A program made the position numbers and the translations under genes. The notes below the pieces were generated by a model. The model saw nothing but the letters and a program-made list of their open reading frames with translations, was not told the DNA's origin and ran no database searches. A stretch of 6,291 bases of DNA from Bacillota bacterium. GTDB lineage: Bacteria; Bacillota; Sulfobacillia; Symbiobacteriales; Symbiobacteriaceae. The stretch lies in assembly GCA_028287415.1 (NCBI GenBank), contig JAQBPS010000586.1, forward strand, positions 1-6,291. Reading direction: 5' to 3'. Below, piece after piece: positions 5,007 through 6,291 of this stretch. Position 1 is the stretch's first letter. Each line of letters starts with the position of its first letter.

Positions 5007-6291
5007 ATGGAGCGCTTATTAATCAAGGGTGGTACCGTTATCACCGTCACGGGGCGCGAGGATGTCTATCCCGATGGCGTGGTCCTGGTCGAGGATGGCC
5101 GGGTGCTGTTTGCCGGGCCGGCGAGCGAGGCACCGCGGGTGGAGAGCAGCATCAGGACGATCGATGCGACCGGGAAGATCGTCATGCCGGGCATCGTCAA
5201 CACCCACTGCCATGCGGCCATGACCCTCCTGCGGGGGTACGCGGACGACATGCAGCTGATGCCCTGGCTGGAGCGGAAGATCTGGCCGGTCGAGGATAAG
5301 ATGGTCGGCGACGATATCTACTGGGGCACCGCCCTCGGCGCCTATGAGATGCTCTCCGGCGGCATCACGACCTTCCTGGACATGTATGTCTACCCCGATG
5401 ACGTGGCCCGGGCGATCCAGGACACCGGCATCCGGGGCATCATTGCCCGGGGCATCATCGCCGTGGGCGGTCCCGCTGCGGCATCCTCCCGGCTGGATGA
5501 GACCCGGCAGGCCTTCCACAAGTGGAATGGCAAGGCGGACGGCCGCATCAGCTTCATGGTCGGGCCGCATGCGCCGTACACCTGCCCGCCCGAGACGCTC
5601 GTGGCCTGTGCCGAGCTGGCGGATGAGCTGGGCGTGGGTATCCACATCCACCTCAGCGAAACCCTCGGCGAGGTGGATGCGGCGTGGGAGAACTGGAACA
5701 CATCGCCGATCCAGCACGTCTATAACCTGGGCCTGATGAAGGGCCGGCATGTGGTGGCGGCCCACTGCGTGCACGCCAGCGATGATGAGATCGCAATTCT
5801 CGCAGAGACCGGCACCGGCGTCTGCCACTGCCCGGTCTCGAACCTGAAGCTGGCCTCCGGGGTCACCCCGGTCCTCGCGATGCGGCGGGCGGGCGTGAAG
5901 GTCGGCTTTGGCACCGACGGCGCCGCCTCCGAGAACCTGCTGCACATTCTCGGCTCCGAAATGCGACTCGGCGCCCTGCTCCAGAAGAACGTGGAGGGTG
6001 ATCCCTCAGCTTTTGGTGCATATGATGCCGTGGAGATGGCCACGTTGGGCGCCGCCCGGGTGCTCGACATGCAGGATGAGATCGGCTCCCTGGAGCGGGG
6101 CAAGCGGGCAGATATCGTCATCATCGATACGGTCAAGCCGCACATGGTACCGAACCACGATCCGGTGGGCCTGGTCGCCTACTCCGCCCTGCCGGGCGAT
6201 GTCACGATGACGATCGTGGACGGCAAGGTGGTCTACGAGCAGGGCAAGCTGACCAGGATGGACGGGGGCCAGGTGATGCGCAAGGCGGCAG
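5007..6291 (+). CDS. mtaD: MTA/SAH deaminase-type amidohydrolase (3' end outside window)
   Basis: The reading frame is open for 428 codons to the window edge; only a few C-terminal residues are probably missing (family about 420-440). The enzyme deaminates the adenine of 5'-methylthioadenosine, SAH and, in DadD-like members, 5'-deoxyadenosine, giving inosine forms. Metal ligands and catalytic residues typical of this amidohydrolase subgroup are visible: His67/His69 (NTHCHAAMT), His188 (VGPHAPYT), His215 and Glu218 (HIHLSET), the AAHCVH segment (251-256), and Asp304 (FGTDGAASENLLH). The C-terminal LERGKRADIVIID strand closes the small beta-sandwich. GGAGGAGG (4989-4996) is a very strong ribosome site 10 nt before the ATG. 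The 41-nt gap to the previous gene suggests one operon. A 7-bp inverted repeat (4964-4970, 4999-5005) flanks the ribosome site. Guanine or other aminohydrolases are less likely because MTA/SAH deaminase features and context agree. Confidence 0.92.
   Translation, partial: MERLLIKGGTVITVTGREDVYPDGVVLVEDGRVLFAGPASEAPRVESSIRTIDATGKIVMPGIVNTHCHAAMTLLRGYADDMQLMPWLERKIWPVEDKMVGDDIYWGTALGAYEMLSGGITTFLDMYVYPDDVARAIQDTGIRGIIARGIIAVGGPAAASSRLDETRQAFHKWNGKADGRISFMVGPHAPYTCPPETLVACAELADELGVGIHIHLSETLGEVDAAWENWNTSPIQHVYNLGLMKGRHVVAAHCVHASDDEIAILAETGTGVCHCPVSNLKLASGVTPVLAMRRAGVKVGFGTDGAASENLLHILGSEMRLGALLQKNVEGDPSAFGAYDAVEMATLGAARVLDMQDEIGSLERGKRADIVIIDTVKPHMVPNHDPVGLVAYSALPGDVTMTIVDGKVVYEQGKLTRMDGGQVMRKAA

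Noticed and set aside
5019..5945. Long minus-strand frame (308 codons) opposite the deaminase gene
   Set aside because: The plus-strand frame carries the full amidohydrolase metal set. The antisense frame is a His/Arg/Gly-rich shadow.

Overview
The window is about 6.3 kb of mostly GC-rich, high-GC3 DNA and carries five bacterial protein genes plus a family of AT-rich palindromic repeats. I cannot name the organism. The adenosylhomocysteinase is of the Thermotoga/archaeal 'HLEAKTA' type and sits beside an MtaD-type deaminase. That, with the strong GGAGG-type ribosome binding sites and a LysM protein, suggests a deep-branching, possibly thermophilic, Gram-positive-like bacterium (Symbiobacteria, Limnochordia or Moorella-like lineages). 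This is inference only.

Layout. Positions 1-300 hold an array of inverted-repeat elements built from 9-nt units, with a 49-bp sequence repeated exactly between them. A good sigma70/sigmaA-type promoter (347-376) precedes ndk (453-905, +). A GC-rich hairpin (919-974) separates ndk from the convergent gene 977-1756 (-), an FG-GAP/LysM protein that appears to carry two compensating frameshifts near its start. From a divergent intergenic region at 1757-1850, four genes run on the + strand: an MTAP/PNP-family phosphorylase (1851-2639), an AHCY-family hydrolase (2763-4025), a xylose-isomerase-like TIM-barrel protein (4030-4965) and an MTA/SAH deaminase-type amidohydrolase (5007 to the window end, with only a few C-terminal residues likely missing). 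A second, diverged copy of the palindromic element fills the gap between phosphorylase and hydrolase.

How the genes fit. The four-gene cluster looks like salvage of the nucleoside by-products of S-adenosylmethionine (MTA, SAH, perhaps 5'-deoxyadenosine). The main observation is that the phosphorylase has the 6-oxopurine recognition residues of purine nucleoside phosphorylases (Phe-Glu and Asn), not the Ser/Asp residues of adenine-specific MTAP. The hydrolase also differs from the human enzyme at its adenine contacts (Glu57/Lys59 instead of Thr57/Glu59). With a deaminase in the same cluster, this suggests deamination first (MTA to MTI, SAH to S-inosylhomocysteine), then phosphorolysis or hydrolysis of the inosine forms, as known in Methanocaldococcus jannaschii. 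The TIM-barrel protein between hydrolase and deaminase is a candidate for an unassigned step on the released sugar.

The most unusual non-coding signal is the palindrome family. Two copies share arm length, flanks and a 14-nt loop-edge motif, yet differ at five arm positions that change together on both sides, so base pairing seems to be conserved.
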